DNA of 64,000 bases from Lithobates sylvaticus (Eukaryota; Chordata; Amphibia; Anura; Ranidae): positions 131,910,150 to 131,974,149 of the forward strand of contig CM053026.1 of the NCBI GenBank assembly GCA_028564925.1, read 5' to 3'. A model generated the notes under the pieces. The model worked only from the letters and a program-made list of their open reading frames with translations, made no database searches and was not told the DNA's origin. Positions 11,431 through 22,799 of the stretch are shown one piece after another (position 1 is the stretch's first letter; every line of letters starts with the position of its first letter). A program made the translations under genes and the position numbers.

Positions 11431-12155
11431 TTCTGTTGAAGGGATGTGCTGCAAAATTGCAATGCTGTACCCAAATGAAATTTGCGTTCTTTTTTTCCCC
11501 CACAAATATAGCTTTGTTTTGGTGGTATTTTATCACCTCTGCAGTTTTTATTTTTTTGCAATATAAATGCAAAAAAGACCGAAAATTTTATTTAAAAAAA
11601 TATATTTTCTACTTCTTGTTATAAAGAAAATACAAAAAAAAAACAATTTTACTCATACATTTAGGCCAAAATGCATTCAGCCACATGTATTGGGTAAAAA
11701 AAATTCAATAGGCGTATATTTATTGGTTTGCGCAAAAGTTATAGCGTCTACAAGCTAGGATATATTTTCTGGAATTTACGCAGTTTTTAGTTTATGACTG
11801 CCTATCTCATTTCTTGAGGTGCTTAAATGACAGGGTAGTACAACCCCCTCCCCCCGAAATGACCCCATTTTAGAGAGTAGACACCCCAAGTAATTTGCTG
11901 AGAGGCTTGCTGAGCACATTGAATATTAATGTTTTATTATTTTTTTGCCACAAGTGATTGAAAGATTACAAAAAAAAGTTCAAAGTTGTCACTGAAATTA
12001 TATATTGCTCAAACATGCCATGGGTATATGTGAAATTACACCCCCAAATTCATTGTGCTGCTTCTCCTGAGTACAGGGATACCACATGTGTGGGACTTTT
12101 TGGCAGTCTAACTGCGTACAGAACCCTGAAAACCAAGCACGGCCTTCAGTATTTC
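11431..12155. repeat. Old interspersed repeat, left part (split by a Harbinger-type insertion)
   Basis: It contains a CAGTTTTTATTTTTTTGC block and a GGTTTGCGCAAAAGTTATAG block also found in the TTAA elements at 4402, 25418 and 33158. A segment follows (TGAGTACAGGGATACCACAT) that recurs at 12960-13000, 13365-13385, 26500 and 27235. The continuation resumes at 12581 after the inserted element. Confidence 0.6.
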
Positions 12156-12158
12156 TAA

Positions 12159-12577
12159 TGCCGCGTACACACGATCGGAATTCTCATCGGAAAAAGCTCT
12201 GATAGTTTTCCCGTCGGAAATTCCGATGGAATTTCGCTCAAACTGTCTAGCCTACACATGGTCACACCAAATTCTGACGGTCAATAACACTGCGACATAC
12301 AACACGTTCGACGGCACTATAAAAGGGAAGTTTAATGCTTCTGAGCATGCGTAAAATTGTTCCCGAGCATGCGTCGGAATTTTGCGTGTCGGAATTGCAT
12401 ACACACGATCGAAAAATCCGATAGAAAGGTTTTCCGTCAGAAAAATTAAGAACAGGCTCTCAATCTAAAGTCCATTGGAAATGCAGACAGAAAAAGACCG
12501 ATGGGCATACACACGGTCGGAAAATCCGATGGAGAGCTCCCATCTGCTCCTACTGTTTCCGTCGGAAGTACGCGGCA
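12159..12577. mobile_element. PIF/Harbinger-type miniature element, 419 bp
   Basis: The termini TGCCGCGTAC and GTACGCGGCA are perfect inverted repeats and are flanked on both sides by TAA (12156-12158 and 12578-12580). TWA duplications of 3 bp are typical of PIF/Harbinger. The interior has repeated CGATCGGAA/TTCCGTCGGAA motifs in both orientations and no coding frame. It splits an older repeat, so it is the younger of the two. A more diverged relative lies at 26822-27195. Confidence 0.85.
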
Positions 12578-12580
12578 TAA

Positions 12581-13640
12581 GGGCTTACATTTTTGATTTC
12601 ACTCCTCACTACCTATCACATTTTCGGAGGCCATGAAATGCCCAGATAGCACAAACCCCCTCCTCCCCCCAAAAAATGACCCCATTTTGGAAAGTAGACA
12701 CCCCAAGCTATTTGCTGAGAGGCAGATCTCACTTTTTGTCACAAAGTTTTGGAAATTGAAAAAAGGAAAAAAAAATCCTTTTCTTTCTTCATTTTACAAA
12801 GCAAATGAGAGCTGCAAAATACTCACCATCTTGACATTTCAGGGCCTCCGAAACTGTGATAGGTAGTGAGGAAGTGAAATCACCATTTTACACCCTTAGA
12901 AATCCTGAAGGCGGTGATTGGTTTTCGGGGTCCTGTACACGTCTGGGCTCCCAAAAAATCCCACGCATGTGGTATCTTCATACTCAGGAGATGCAGCAAA
13001 ATGTATTTTGGGGTGTAATTCAACAAAAACCCATGGCATTATTGAGCAAAATATAATTTAGTGACAACTTTGTGCAAGAAAAAACCCAAAAATTTAATTT
13101 TCCTGAAACTTGTGGCAAAATCTAAAATACTACATGGACTCAACATGCCTCTCAACACATAGCTTGAGGTGTCTAAATTCCAAAATGGGGTAATTTGGGG
13201 GGGGGGGGGGTGTGCTATCTTGGCATTTTAAGGGCTCTGAAACTTTGATAGGTAGTGAGGAGTGAAATCAAACATTTATGCCCCCCTTAGAAATCCTGAA
13301 GGCGGTGATTGTTTTTCGGGGTCCTGTATGTGACTAGACTGCCAAAAAGTCTCACACACATGGTCTCTCCATACTCAGGAGAAGCAGCAGAATGCATTTT
13401 GGGCTGTAATTCCACACATACCCATGGCATGTGTGGGTGATATATAATTTAGTGACAACCTTGTGTAAAAAATATATAAATAAATAAATTGTAATTTTCC
13501 CGAAACTTGTGGCAAAATATAAAATATTCCATAGACTCAAGAGGCCTCTCAGCAAATAGCTTGGGGTTTCTACTTTCCAAAAAGGGGTAATTTGGGGGGG
13601 GGGGGGTTGAACTGTCCTGGCATTTTATGCACAACATTAG
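12581..13640. repeat. Old repeat, right part, with about 390-bp tandem units
   Basis: Two direct units start at GATAGGTAGTGAGGA, at 12858 and about 13249 (period near 391 bp). They share the AAATCCTGAAGGCGGTGATTG segment, a CTCAGGAGA(T/A)GCAGCA segment, an AACTTGTGGCAAAAT segment and a poly-G run (13197 and 13597). An inverted partial unit lies at 12600-12720. The units look like an expanded internal segment of the old repeat. Confidence 0.7.
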
Positions 13641-14216
13641 AAGCTTATGCCCCACATTACCCACTCTTCTATTCACTTGAAGACAAAGCCCTTTCTGACA
13701 CTTTTTGTTTACATGAAAAAATATTTTAAAGCAAAGGCCCTACAGATAAAAAAAAAAAATGCACGTGAACACAGGGGTGTTTTTTTTTTATTTTTTATTT
13801 TTTTTATTATTTATTTTGCTTTTTTTATTTTATTTTTTACACTTTCATTTTATTTTTTTGTTATCATTTTTTTTTGTTATCACAGGGAATGTAAATATCC
13901 CCTCTGATAGCAATAGGTAGTAAAAGGTACTCTTTTTTGAAAAAAATGGGTATATTAGACTCTAGATCTCTCCTCTGCCCTCAAAGCATCTGTCCACACC
14001 AAGATCGGTGTAATAAGATGCTTTCAAAATTTCCCAATGGTGCTGTTTATATCCGACAAAACCGAAGTCATGAAATGCTCGTAGCTTGCGGTTTCTTAGG
14101 CCATAGAGATGATTGGAGCCATTCTGGTCTCCGATTAGCTCTTTGGTCAGCTGGCAGAGACAATTGAAATAGGTATACAGACACTTTTTTGTACCAGTGT
14201 CTGGCTCTATGGGCAA
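13641..14216. repeat. Continuation of interspersed repeat, T-rich then GC-balanced
   Basis: A T-rich block (13780-13885) is followed by CTCTAGATCTCTCCTCTGCC and a segment that I recall as a common ranid repeat tail. A frame on the minus strand (13962-14216) has no recognisable domain. The next element begins at the TTAA at 14217. Confidence 0.4.
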
Positions 14217-14736
14217 TTAAAGCACAAGTTCCAACCACAAATATGATTTTTTTTTTTTATAATCCATCTGTTACTATCATATTATGCTAATGTTGCATTC
14301 GTTAGGCTGGTAACTATCGCCGCTTTTGTTAGTATTTTATTAAAAAAACGTACCTTATATTCCTCCTGCTTGGGCATTCCCATCTTGCTTGTGGGCAGAC
14401 GAAGCCCACATGCATGAACTTCCGGGTTTATGGTCCTGCTGAATAACCAGCATTCACCGCCCGTTCTCGCGCATGCGCAGTAAGCACACATTGCATCAAT
14501 TAGAGCCCTTGGTGCTGCCCACTGACTCCTGGGAAAGAAGGACACCCATCTCCCAGGAGCCCTAGTGAGCACAGGCACTGAGGGAAATGACGTAAATTAC
14601 TGAAAAGGCGGAATACAGGAGACCCCATAGCAACAATGAAGAAGGGGTGAGTAAAAAAAAGTCAAATTGTTGTTGCTGAAGGATTATGATATTTATTTCA
14701 TGTAAAGTAAATTTTATGGGTGGAACTCCACTTTAA
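14217..14736. mobile_element. TTAA-flanked miniature element (TTAAAG.R.GTTCCA termini)
   Basis: Left end TTAAAGCACAAGTTCCAACC (14217) and right end GGTGGAACTCCACTTTAA (14736) are imperfect inverted repeats whose outer four bases are TTAA, as expected for piggyBac-type mobilisation. The interior includes a GCTTGTGGGCA/TGCATG hairpin-like section and no transposase. Its right end abuts the truncated C-terminus of the piggyBac transposase relic. Relatives with similar ends are 20014-20580, 39805-40358 and 62556-63086. Confidence 0.75.
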
Positions 14737-16143
14737 CAGCACCATAAACTGGTTGTTGAAGTCCACCCCTCCATATTAAGGTTGTATTCGTGGACACAGA
14801 GGGGTTTCACAACAACACCAGTCGCCGTTGGAATTTTGATTGTGAAATTACCACATGCACCAATTCCACAATCAAAATGTTGACTAAAAAGTGACATGCT
14901 TGTGTAATGATTGTCTACGTACAAGTGGTACCCCTTTCCGAATAAGGGTGACACCAAGTCCCAAACAATCTTGCTAGCGCTCCCTATGTGGTCTGGGCAG
15001 TTGTTGGACTCCACGTGATTATCTTTTCCCTCATAAACCATAAAACTATATGTAAAGCCTGTTACCCTGTCACAGAGCTTATACAACTTGACCCCATATC
15101 TGGCACGCTTGCTGGGAAGATACTGTTTGAAAGACAAGCGGCTAGAAAACTTAATAAGGGAATCAACGCAGACAACTTGATCGGGAGTAAACAAGGCTGC
15201 AAACTGTTGGTTTAAGTGGTTTACGAGGAGTGGAATTTTGTGGAGCCGATCAAATCCAGGGTCACCCCGAGGACGACAGAGTTCATTGTCATTGAAGTGC
15301 ATAAACCGCAAGATCTGCTTGTATCTAGCCCTGGTCATGGAAGCAGAACACGGGCATATAATGAATTGGTTCAGTGGACCAATATGCCGGCAACTCTTTT
15401 TAGTTATGCCCATGAGGAGGGATAGGCCCAGAAAGGTCTTAAATTCGGAAACCGTAATAGGTTTCCAATCTCTGGCAAGGGTCAACTGGGGATTAGTGGC
15501 GATTAATTGACCAGCATACAAATTGCTTTGGTCTACAATAGATCTATAGAGATCTTCCGTGAAAAACAGCAAATAAAAATCAAGTGGCGTAAAATCAACC
15601 TTTTCCACCTGAATTCTGGGTTGGCTAGTGAACGTGGGGAAGTACGGGTGCTGCAGAAGTGGTGGGCTCCCAATTAGGATTGGCAAATGCAGAGGGAATG
15701 GCACTATGGGCTCAATGGGCCTGTCTTTGTCTTCTTGGTGGCTGCAGGACACAACTTGTGCTAGTTACCACACCAGCTTGAACTGCACTTGTGGGACTCG
15801 CCACGTCACAACATGATACTGCAGTGCTGGTTGACCAGGGTGTACTAGGCCGTTGGTGCTTGCCAGTTCACCAGAAGGATGAACGGCACTAGCACTAGCT
15901 CTCTGCTCTATTCTAGAGCCCTGCAGTTCTTGCAACTCAACAACAGAAGAATGGGGTCAGGTATGCCTGACCTTAGCAGGGACCACTACTCCTGTTGTCA
16001 GAGCTATCTGTCAGGGTGCCACTGCTGTCTACTGGTTCATATACTGAGCCTGAATCTGCCAGTGAGACGGCTTCCCCTTCGCTCTCATCTGTCATGCTCA
16101 GCAACATGTAGGGCTCTTCACTAGTGTACCTCTGTCTGGACAT
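14737..16143 (-). pseudogene. Broken piggyBac (PGBD4-like) transposase
   Basis: The minus-strand reading starts at an ATG at 16143 and gives SRQRYTSEEPYMLLSMTDES, an acidic N-terminus typical of PGBD4-like proteins. A long open block (15752-14737) follows, containing WKPITVSEFKTFLGLSLLMG, RYKQILRFMHFND, YLPSKRARYGVKLYKLCDR and GKGYHLYVDNHYTS. Two of the three DDE-domain aspartates are visible, in VCVDSLIKF and LYVDNHYTS. The first motif lacks the Glu that usually follows the Asp (VDES in relatives). Between the N-terminus and the long block there are stops and a frame change. The C-terminal part, including the Cys-rich finger, is gone where the TTAA element at 14217-14736 begins. It is non-functional. 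Confidence 0.88.
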
Positions 16144-17460
16144 TTTGGCCTCTATATTTATAGGTACAACTAGTGCGACTCACAGGCAAAAAGAGCACCT
16201 GATTGTCAGAGCCTACTTCAATCGCTACCAAAAAACTGTTAGCGTTCGCAGGGATCAGGCCTGTGAACTCCTGATCCCTGTGAACGCTGCAGTCATCTGT
16301 GTTGTGGTTTGTAAGGGACAGTGATCGATTGATACTGCACTTGGGTGGGCTGGACTGGGCTGGCCGAAGGGGCTAAACGCAGGTGCTAGCAGGTATCTGG
16401 GCTGATCCCTCTAACGCTGCATTTTTGGGAACCCTAAACTACTGAGGACGCTAGTATAGATCTGATCAGATCTGATCAGATAAAGATATTGATCCGTTCA
16501 GACACTATATTAGTAAGGGAGGTATATGGTGCGTGTGTGGCTGTTAGAGCTACTGGTACTAAGCTGACACTGTCTGGGACTGACGCTGACCCCAACTGAC
16601 GCTAAAACCTTACTTATGTCACCCGCCGGGCGATCAGGGGGTTAAACCTTTATTAGCTAATATATAGCGAAAGTGCACTGACGCTATAAAAAAATAACTA
16701 ACTAACCAGCTTCACCCGTGACATTAATACGGTGATCACTGGTGAAAGGGGTGAAAGGGTTAACTGGGGCGATAAAGGAGTTAAAACCTTTATTCTGTAA
16801 TATATGGGGGTACCCTGACGCTATTAAAGACTGACAGTGAAACTAACTAGCATCACTCGTGACACTAATACGGCAATCAGAATATAGATCTATACGCTAT
16901 ATTAGTGACACTGGTGACAGGGGGTAAAAGGGTTAACTAGGGGATGATCAAGGGGTTAAACAATTATTAGTGGGGTTTAGGGGGGTACCCTAGACCTACC
17001 TGGGCCTACTACTAGCTGCCCTAACGCTGATTAGCTTCACAAATGACACCAGTACAGTGATCAGTGAAAAATCTGAAACCTGCACTTGGTGACACAGTGA
17101 CAAGGAGTGAAGGGGTTAACTGGGGGTGTGATTGGGGGGTGATCCGGGGGTGAAATGTGTGCCTATGTCTACTGGTGTTAGTGTAGTGTTGGTGCAACTC
17201 ACGGTTAGATGTCCTCTCTCCTCTCACTTGAACTGAAAAGGATTCCATGAGGGGAGATGACATTACTTCCTCTGCCTGTGTTTACACTTACAGGCAGAGG
17301 ACAGTCTCTCATTCACCAGAACCGATCATCAGGTCCATGCCAGAAATCATTGGCCTGGGTCTGGAGACTGATGTGAATCTAATCGCTGCAGGTGCGCCGG
17401 GTGCCCAGGAGAGCCGACCTGACACCATATAACGACAGCGGCTGGTTGGCTACTGGTTAA
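16144..17460 (-). mobile_element. piggyBac element 5' non-coding region and outer end
   Basis: This lies upstream of the broken transposase on its strand and runs to GGTTAA (TTAA at 17457-17460), the likely terminus. It contains several loose repeats of a TTAACTRGGG/GATCAGGGGGTTAAACC type (16635, 16760, 16935, 17115) and GATCTGATCAGATCTGATCA (about 16460). No coding frame is recognised. The other terminus is not identifiable past 14737. Confidence 0.6.
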
Positions 17461-17749
17461 GGCAGTCATTCCTACATGCATAGCCAGCACCTGTTTCCAT
17501 CAGCAGGTGGGATGCATTATGACAGGGCTCAAAATTTCAAGTCCTGAGCCACTAGCCAAGCCTCAAGGGTTACTCGCCAGCAGTTTCCCCACCCAACCCC
17601 TACCCTGCCCCTACTTCTGCCACTAATCACGCCCTCACAAATTATCTCGTGAAATGACACCTAAATGTTTTATGCAGAATTAAGTTACAAAAATAAATAT
17701 TAACAACAACTTTATTAGTTCCCCTCAGCACAGCCTCACCAGTGTCCAT

Positions 17750-18320
17750 CAATGCAGGCTCACCTGTGCCTATCATTGCAGCATGACCCATGCCCACCAT
17801 TGCAGCGTGACCCGTGCCCACCATTGCAGCGTGACCCATGCCCACCATTGCAGCGTGACCCGTGCCCACCATTGCAGCCTCACCGTGCCCACCATTGCAG
17901 CCGCACCGTGCCCACCATTGCAGCCGCACCGTGCCCACCATTGCAGCCGCACCGTGCCCACCATTGCAGCCGCACCGTGCCCACCATTGCAGCTGCACCG
18001 TGCCCCCTTTGCAGCTGCACCGTGCCCCCTTCGCAGCCGCACCGTGCCCCCTTTGCAGACTCACCGTGCCCCCTTTGCAGACTCACCGTGCCCCCTTTGC
18101 AGACTCACTGTGCCCCCATTGCGCCCCCATTTCAGATTCACTGTGCCCCCATTGCAGACTTATTGTGCCCCCATTGCCGACTCACTGTGCCCCCTTGCAG
18201 ATTCACTGTGCCCCCTTGCAGATTCACTGTGCCCCCTTGCAGATTCACTTTGCCCAACATTGCAGACTTACTTTTCCCAACATTGCATACTCATCGTGTC
18301 CCCATTGGCAACCGGATCAT
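17750..18320 (+). repeat. Minisatellite, about 20-24-bp units
   Basis: More than 20 units read as variants of TTGCAGCGTGACCCGTGCCCACCA early on, then CCGCACCGTGCCCACC, then GACTCACTGTGCCCCC. Neighbouring units are most alike, so the array grew locally with unit types drifting along it. All long open frames here (up to 195 codons, both strands) follow from the repeat and are not genes. Confidence 0.9.
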
Positions 18321-18335
18321 GACAGAAGGAAGAGG

Positions 18336-18615
18336 ATAGCCCCGCGGGATCGCAGAGCGGTATAGCACGTGGCGCTATAACAGCTTACATTGTAATTGCC
18401 TCCGCTCTGCTCGCCGTGACACACAGCCCCGCCTCCTCCTGACCCCGCGCCTGTGATAGACAGAACGCGGGTCCAATGCGGGGAGGCATTCTGTCTATCA
18501 CAGGTGCGGGGTCAGGAGGGGCTGTGTCACGGCGATCAGAGCAGAGCGGATTTCAATGTTAGCTGTTATAGCATGTTATACCGCTCTGCGATCCCGCGGG
18601 TCTCCTCTTCCTCCA
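18336..18615. repeat. Palindrome with about 120-bp arms
   Basis: The arms share CCCGCGGGATCGCAGAGCGG (left) with its inverse near 18580-18600, GTGACACAGCCCC/GGGGCTGTGTCAC, and CCTGTGATAGACAGAA/TTCTGTCTATCACAGG around a centre near 18478. It lies inside the 1228-bp hAT element and could form a long hairpin as single-stranded DNA or RNA. Confidence 0.8.
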
Positions 18616-18757
18616 TGCTCTCTGCAATCGGGGCGATCACTGGGAGGACGGCTCCCGATGCTCGCCCCACCACTACCAAGCAGCCCAGTTTGCAAGACCT
18701 CATTTTCCACTCGCAAAATGCGAGTAGGCGAGTGGAAAATTTGAGGGCTGCATTATG

Positions 18758-20013
18758 AGATGTCTGCCTAGAGTGGTGGTCTTTTTTTACTGGTTAAAGT
18801 AAGCTCAGAATAAGCGTTCACTCTCTCTGTCTATTTTCACAAAACGATATGTAATGGATGAGTTTCAGACTTTAAAAATGATTGTGCTGAAATGTATACA
18901 TGTTTGTGAGACTCTTGCTTGTGGCACAGCAATCAAGAGAGGGTCAGAGACAGGCAGGGACAAGGTAACTGGGTGTCTTTAACGCTCTGAACCCCATACT
19001 CCAGTATCATCATTTTATACTCTTGTCCAAAGCTGGATTCAGGTCTTTTCCACTATTGTTAATACCTATAAAGAAAAAATATGAAAAAAATATACTGCGC
19101 TAGTGGTGATATAAACTAAGTGGAAAAGGAAGCAGCAGCAAAACACCATCAAATATCTATATGGATTAAGAACAATACAATAAAAAATTGCTGCGCTGCA
19201 TTATTGATCTGTAAACCCTAATAACCTATAATAGGGATATATAAGAAATCCCCCACCAAACTAATAGACCTAATACCAAAGGAAACAAAAACGTGAACAT
19301 ACACCCTCCTCCTCTATGGAAAAGGGCTACAGGTGCTGTGGGTTCAATCAGACATCTATCACCATGAGGCAGTTGATGCCCTCAGGCAAAAATTATTAGA
19401 GATAATCGTCTCATCTGCTGTCCTCCGATCTTCCGTCAGCCTTATCCTCGTGGGGGAACGAAAAAACCCTGGAACCTTGCCAGCAGTGTCTGGAATCACC
19501 CGACCGACGAACACAGACGGAGTTAGGAAGATGGACAGAACAGATGGCCTATCCCAGCGATCGTACAGCGTCTTTCCACGCTGGGACTTGAGGATCTCCC
19601 TGATAAGCTACAGCTTCCCGGGAGACCTCCAAGGTATCACCTGCAAAAGAGTCTACACTCAGGCCCCTCGGCCATGAGTGAAGACAGGGGGGAGGGGGAA
19701 AAAAACGAACTCCAATCGTGAAATACTGTCAAACAGGGGGAATATTTATTGGTATAAAAAAAATACCAAAGGGATAACCCATAAAGAAAAGGTTGTAGCA
19801 CCATGAAAACTTCATTAATTCAATGTTCTATGATACTAGGACCAACCCTGGCCACTGCTAACAACTCTTTTGTTGGGTTTATGAGTTAAGGGGATCAGAA
19901 AGGTGCAGTGTTTGGTTTGCAGTGCTTTAATTATTTCCTGGTACTACCTTAGATAGTGGAAGTTGAAAAGAACTTAGTATGCATTAGTAAGTAATAAAAT
20001 GAACATCAATATT
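18758..20013. other. No gene recognised; probable unclassified repeat at 19060-19800
   Basis: The 19060-19800 part has the look of an interspersed repeat: A-rich start, GC-balanced middle and AAAAAAATACCAAAGGGATAA near the end. I cannot find its ends or family. A 114-codon plus-strand frame (19333-19677) carries no motif I know. The remainder is AT-rich. Confidence 0.35.
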
Positions 20014-20580
20014 TTAAAGGATAGTTCCACTTTCGTAGGAAAAAAGTAACAAATAAAATAAAAATAATACAGCATATACAATTACGACTCAAGTTATATT
20101 GTAATTGAATGTTATTAAAAATTAGCTTTCCTTTTCAATCTGCAGATATAAAATGCAATGCAATATCGCTACCCGGAGGTGTTCTGTAAACAGAATGTAT
20201 ACATAATGTCCCCAGAAACATAATTCCCTGCTTGTGTGATTGGCTCACAGATTTTCCCAAAAGTCTGCACTAAGATACAAGTCCAATTGTTGGCATCCTC
20301 TACAACAAAAATGTAATATTTGGTGAGATACTCCCAAATGGACATCATTTCCAAAGTGATGCAGACCTTGCCAATTTCCTCATTAGAGCCCTGCAGGGGC
20401 AGCAGATGATTGACTATAAAACCACTCCCATACAGATTCATGGATACAGACAAACAAAGAGCTATTAGTTCAGAATACCAAAAGGTAGGAATCTGCAACA
20501 AAGTATGTTAAAATTCTTGCAATGCACATAGATCACCCAGAAGGGTTTTGTTTTTTTAATAAAAGTGGAGTTACTCTTAA
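20014..20580. mobile_element. TTAA-flanked miniature element
   Basis: Left end TTAAAGGATAGTTCCACTTT (20014) and right end AAGTGGAGTTACTCTTAA (20580) are imperfect inverted repeats with TTAA outermost. These termini resemble those of the 14217-14736 element. A 110-codon minus-strand frame inside (20169-20501) shows no transposase motif, and I do not regard it as a gene. Confidence 0.75.
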
Positions 20581-20653
20581 GTGTTAGTAGATTCTAGAGA
20601 GAAATATTTATTTAAATTTTTATCCTAATACAAGGTAAAATATGTCAGTTTTG

Positions 20654-21150
20654 TTAACCACTTCAATACCTGGCACTTTCACCCCCTTCTTGCCCAGGCC
20701 AATTTTCAGCTTTGACTGCTGTCAAATTTGATTGACAATTGCGTGATCATGCAACACTGTACAAATGAAATTGTTATTATTTTTTGGAGACAGATAGAGC
20801 TTTCTTTTGGTGGTATTTAATCACCACTAGTTTTTTTTTGCTAGACATATCAAAAAGTCAAAAAAATAAAATATAAAATAAAAAAAGTTTTTTTTTCTTC
20901 ACTGATGTTTACTGATAAGGCTGCACTGATGGGCACTGAGGAGGCTGCACTGATGAGGCTTCACTGATGGGCACTGATGAGGCTTCACTGATGGGCACTG
21001 ATAAGCTCCACTGATAAGATACACTGATTGGCACTGATGGGGCTGCACTGATAATCAGGGCCTGTGAAGGATGTCCATTGACGTCCCCCAAGGACTTTAG
21101 GCCAGTGCTGTAGTCATCTTTCAGCTACAGCATTGGCAAGAACTGATTAA
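20654..21150 (+). mobile_element. TTAA-flanked miniature element (TTAACCACTTC type)
   Basis: It runs from TTAACCACTTCAATACCTGG (20654) to AACTGATTAA (21150). It has the TTTCTTTTGGTGGTATTTAATC block common to this family. A short internal array of CACTGATGGG/GGCTTCACTGATG units occupies about 20905-21060. No coding capacity. Confidence 0.7.
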
Positions 21151-22790
21151 AGTGACACTAAATAATTTTCCTCAAAAATAATTCATACACATCCACTACA
21201 TAGTGGCACTGTGATCTCTTTTTCATGAAGATATATTTTACTGTGTTTGTCTACCACATCTCAACATCCTCCATGATCTCCTAAACCTTTCCTCACCTCA
21301 TTTACATGTATTTGGAACCAGTAGTGAATTTTAGTTGTGGTTATGTGCACTGCTCTATGCACATTACAAATCCCATAGTCCATGAACCATGGTCCCTAGC
21401 CCATCATGGGAGCAAGCAAGAGAGGGTTGATGCATTCCTACACACAGTCGGACCATGGAGAATGAACGTAGTCACCGTCTAACTGCAAGTCAGGTCACAG
21501 CAACAAAAGAAGGGAATTGGGAGATTTAGAGGAAGCTGAGAGCAATAAAAGGTACTTTATTGGAGTTTAAAAAAAAAAACATACTTAAATAGAATATACT
21601 GTATTTTGTAAGCCATGTTTTTGTCACTGCAAGTTAATGTATCCAGGAAACAAGTAATTGGCAAAAGATTGAGTTAATCGAAAAAAAAAAAAAAAAAAGT
21701 CTGGGATGTTGACCACAAAAAAAGTGAGTCTTATAGGTTGAATAAGATTACGGTACTGGGCACATCACTGCTTATCTTTCCACTGCCCAGGTCTTACTGA
21801 ATAATCCTGATTATGTAAAGGAAACTAAAATAAAAGACACATACAACTATTTCCTAAAAAAATCAGTTAATACCCCGACATTGTGTATATTTATTCCTCT
21901 ACTAATTACTCTACCTGAACTAAAAAATGTTCTATACCTATTTTTTCCCCTCAATAGTCATCAGTTCTAAGTTCTAAAAATGGTTACCTTGGGAAATCCT
22001 CTTACATGGAAGATTTACTAACTTCTAATACTGTTTACAGCACCGGATTTTCACATTACTCACATCACTAACTATAATTTAGAGATCAAAGTGGAGTACA
22101 CATTAGAGGAAGCTGCAGGGCTTTTTCTATTTATATCATGCTTTATAGACCAGAATATATAACCAGCAATTAACCAAATTAAATTACAATATTGTTTTCT
22201 TTGTTATTCATTTTAGACTGAGATAAAAAGGTTTATTTTCTGATCACTTAATTTGTCCATTAGGTATATGGGAATTTAAAATTATGAAGCAGTTTTTAGA
22301 ACTATGAACAGATAATAATGGATACTGTGTAAATAATATGTAAGTACCAACAATAAATAATAATAGGAAACTCCATTATTTGCTTTATTGCCACAAAGAC
22401 TGAATATATACAGTATATGACCATGACCCAGATAAGGTAAGAACAAAATCCCTATGTATATCATCAACACACTAGGACATAGGAAATAGAGCAAACAAAT
22501 CCCAGCTTGTAGGAGAGTTTGTGTCTACCATGTGCATTTTGTTTTTTAACTGGCTACTGGATAGGTACATTTGGGACTGTGATAAATACTTCAATTAAAC
22601 TGTTTTGAGTTTCAGACACAGACAGAATTTTGTAGAATTAACATTACAATAGGTGTTAGTTGTAACTAAGGTTTTTTTTTTGTTTTTTTTTCAAATATAT
22701 TGTATAATCTTTAGGAAAATATGATTTGTGCTCCAATTCCTTTGTGATAGAAGGGCTGGCATTCAAAAGTTGAAAAAAGACACTATAGGG
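21151..22790. other. AT-rich DNA without recognised genes
   Basis: No domains, arrays or paired termini were found. A 70-codon minus-strand frame near 22282-22494 is hydrophobic by composition only. The stretch contains A-runs (21570, 21679-21696) and a T-run (22670-22690). Confidence 0.45.
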
Positions 22791-22799
22791 GTCATTTAC

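Larger units (their letters stand above)
17522..18749. mobile_element. Non-autonomous hAT element, 1228 bp, with 8-bp target duplication
   Basis: The ends are ACAGGGCTCAAAATTT (17522) and AAATTTGAGGGCT (18749), imperfect inverted repeats with the CAGGG-type start common in hAT elements. Perfect GCATTATG copies flank them at 17514-17521 and 18750-18757. The interior has a C-rich minisatellite (17750-18320) and a large palindrome (18336-18615), but no transposase. It sits just outside the piggyBac terminus at 17460. The target duplication does not fit nTnnnnAn, so it belongs to another hAT group than the 11-kb element. Confidence 0.85.

Noticed and set aside
17752-18339. Open frames of up to 195 codons, Cys/Pro/His-rich
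   Set aside because: They coincide with a minisatellite whose unit lengths keep frames open on both strands. The peptide is the repeat translated.
20169-20501. 110-codon frame inside a TTAA element
   Set aside because: It has no piggyBac motif or other domain, and the element is far too short to be autonomous.
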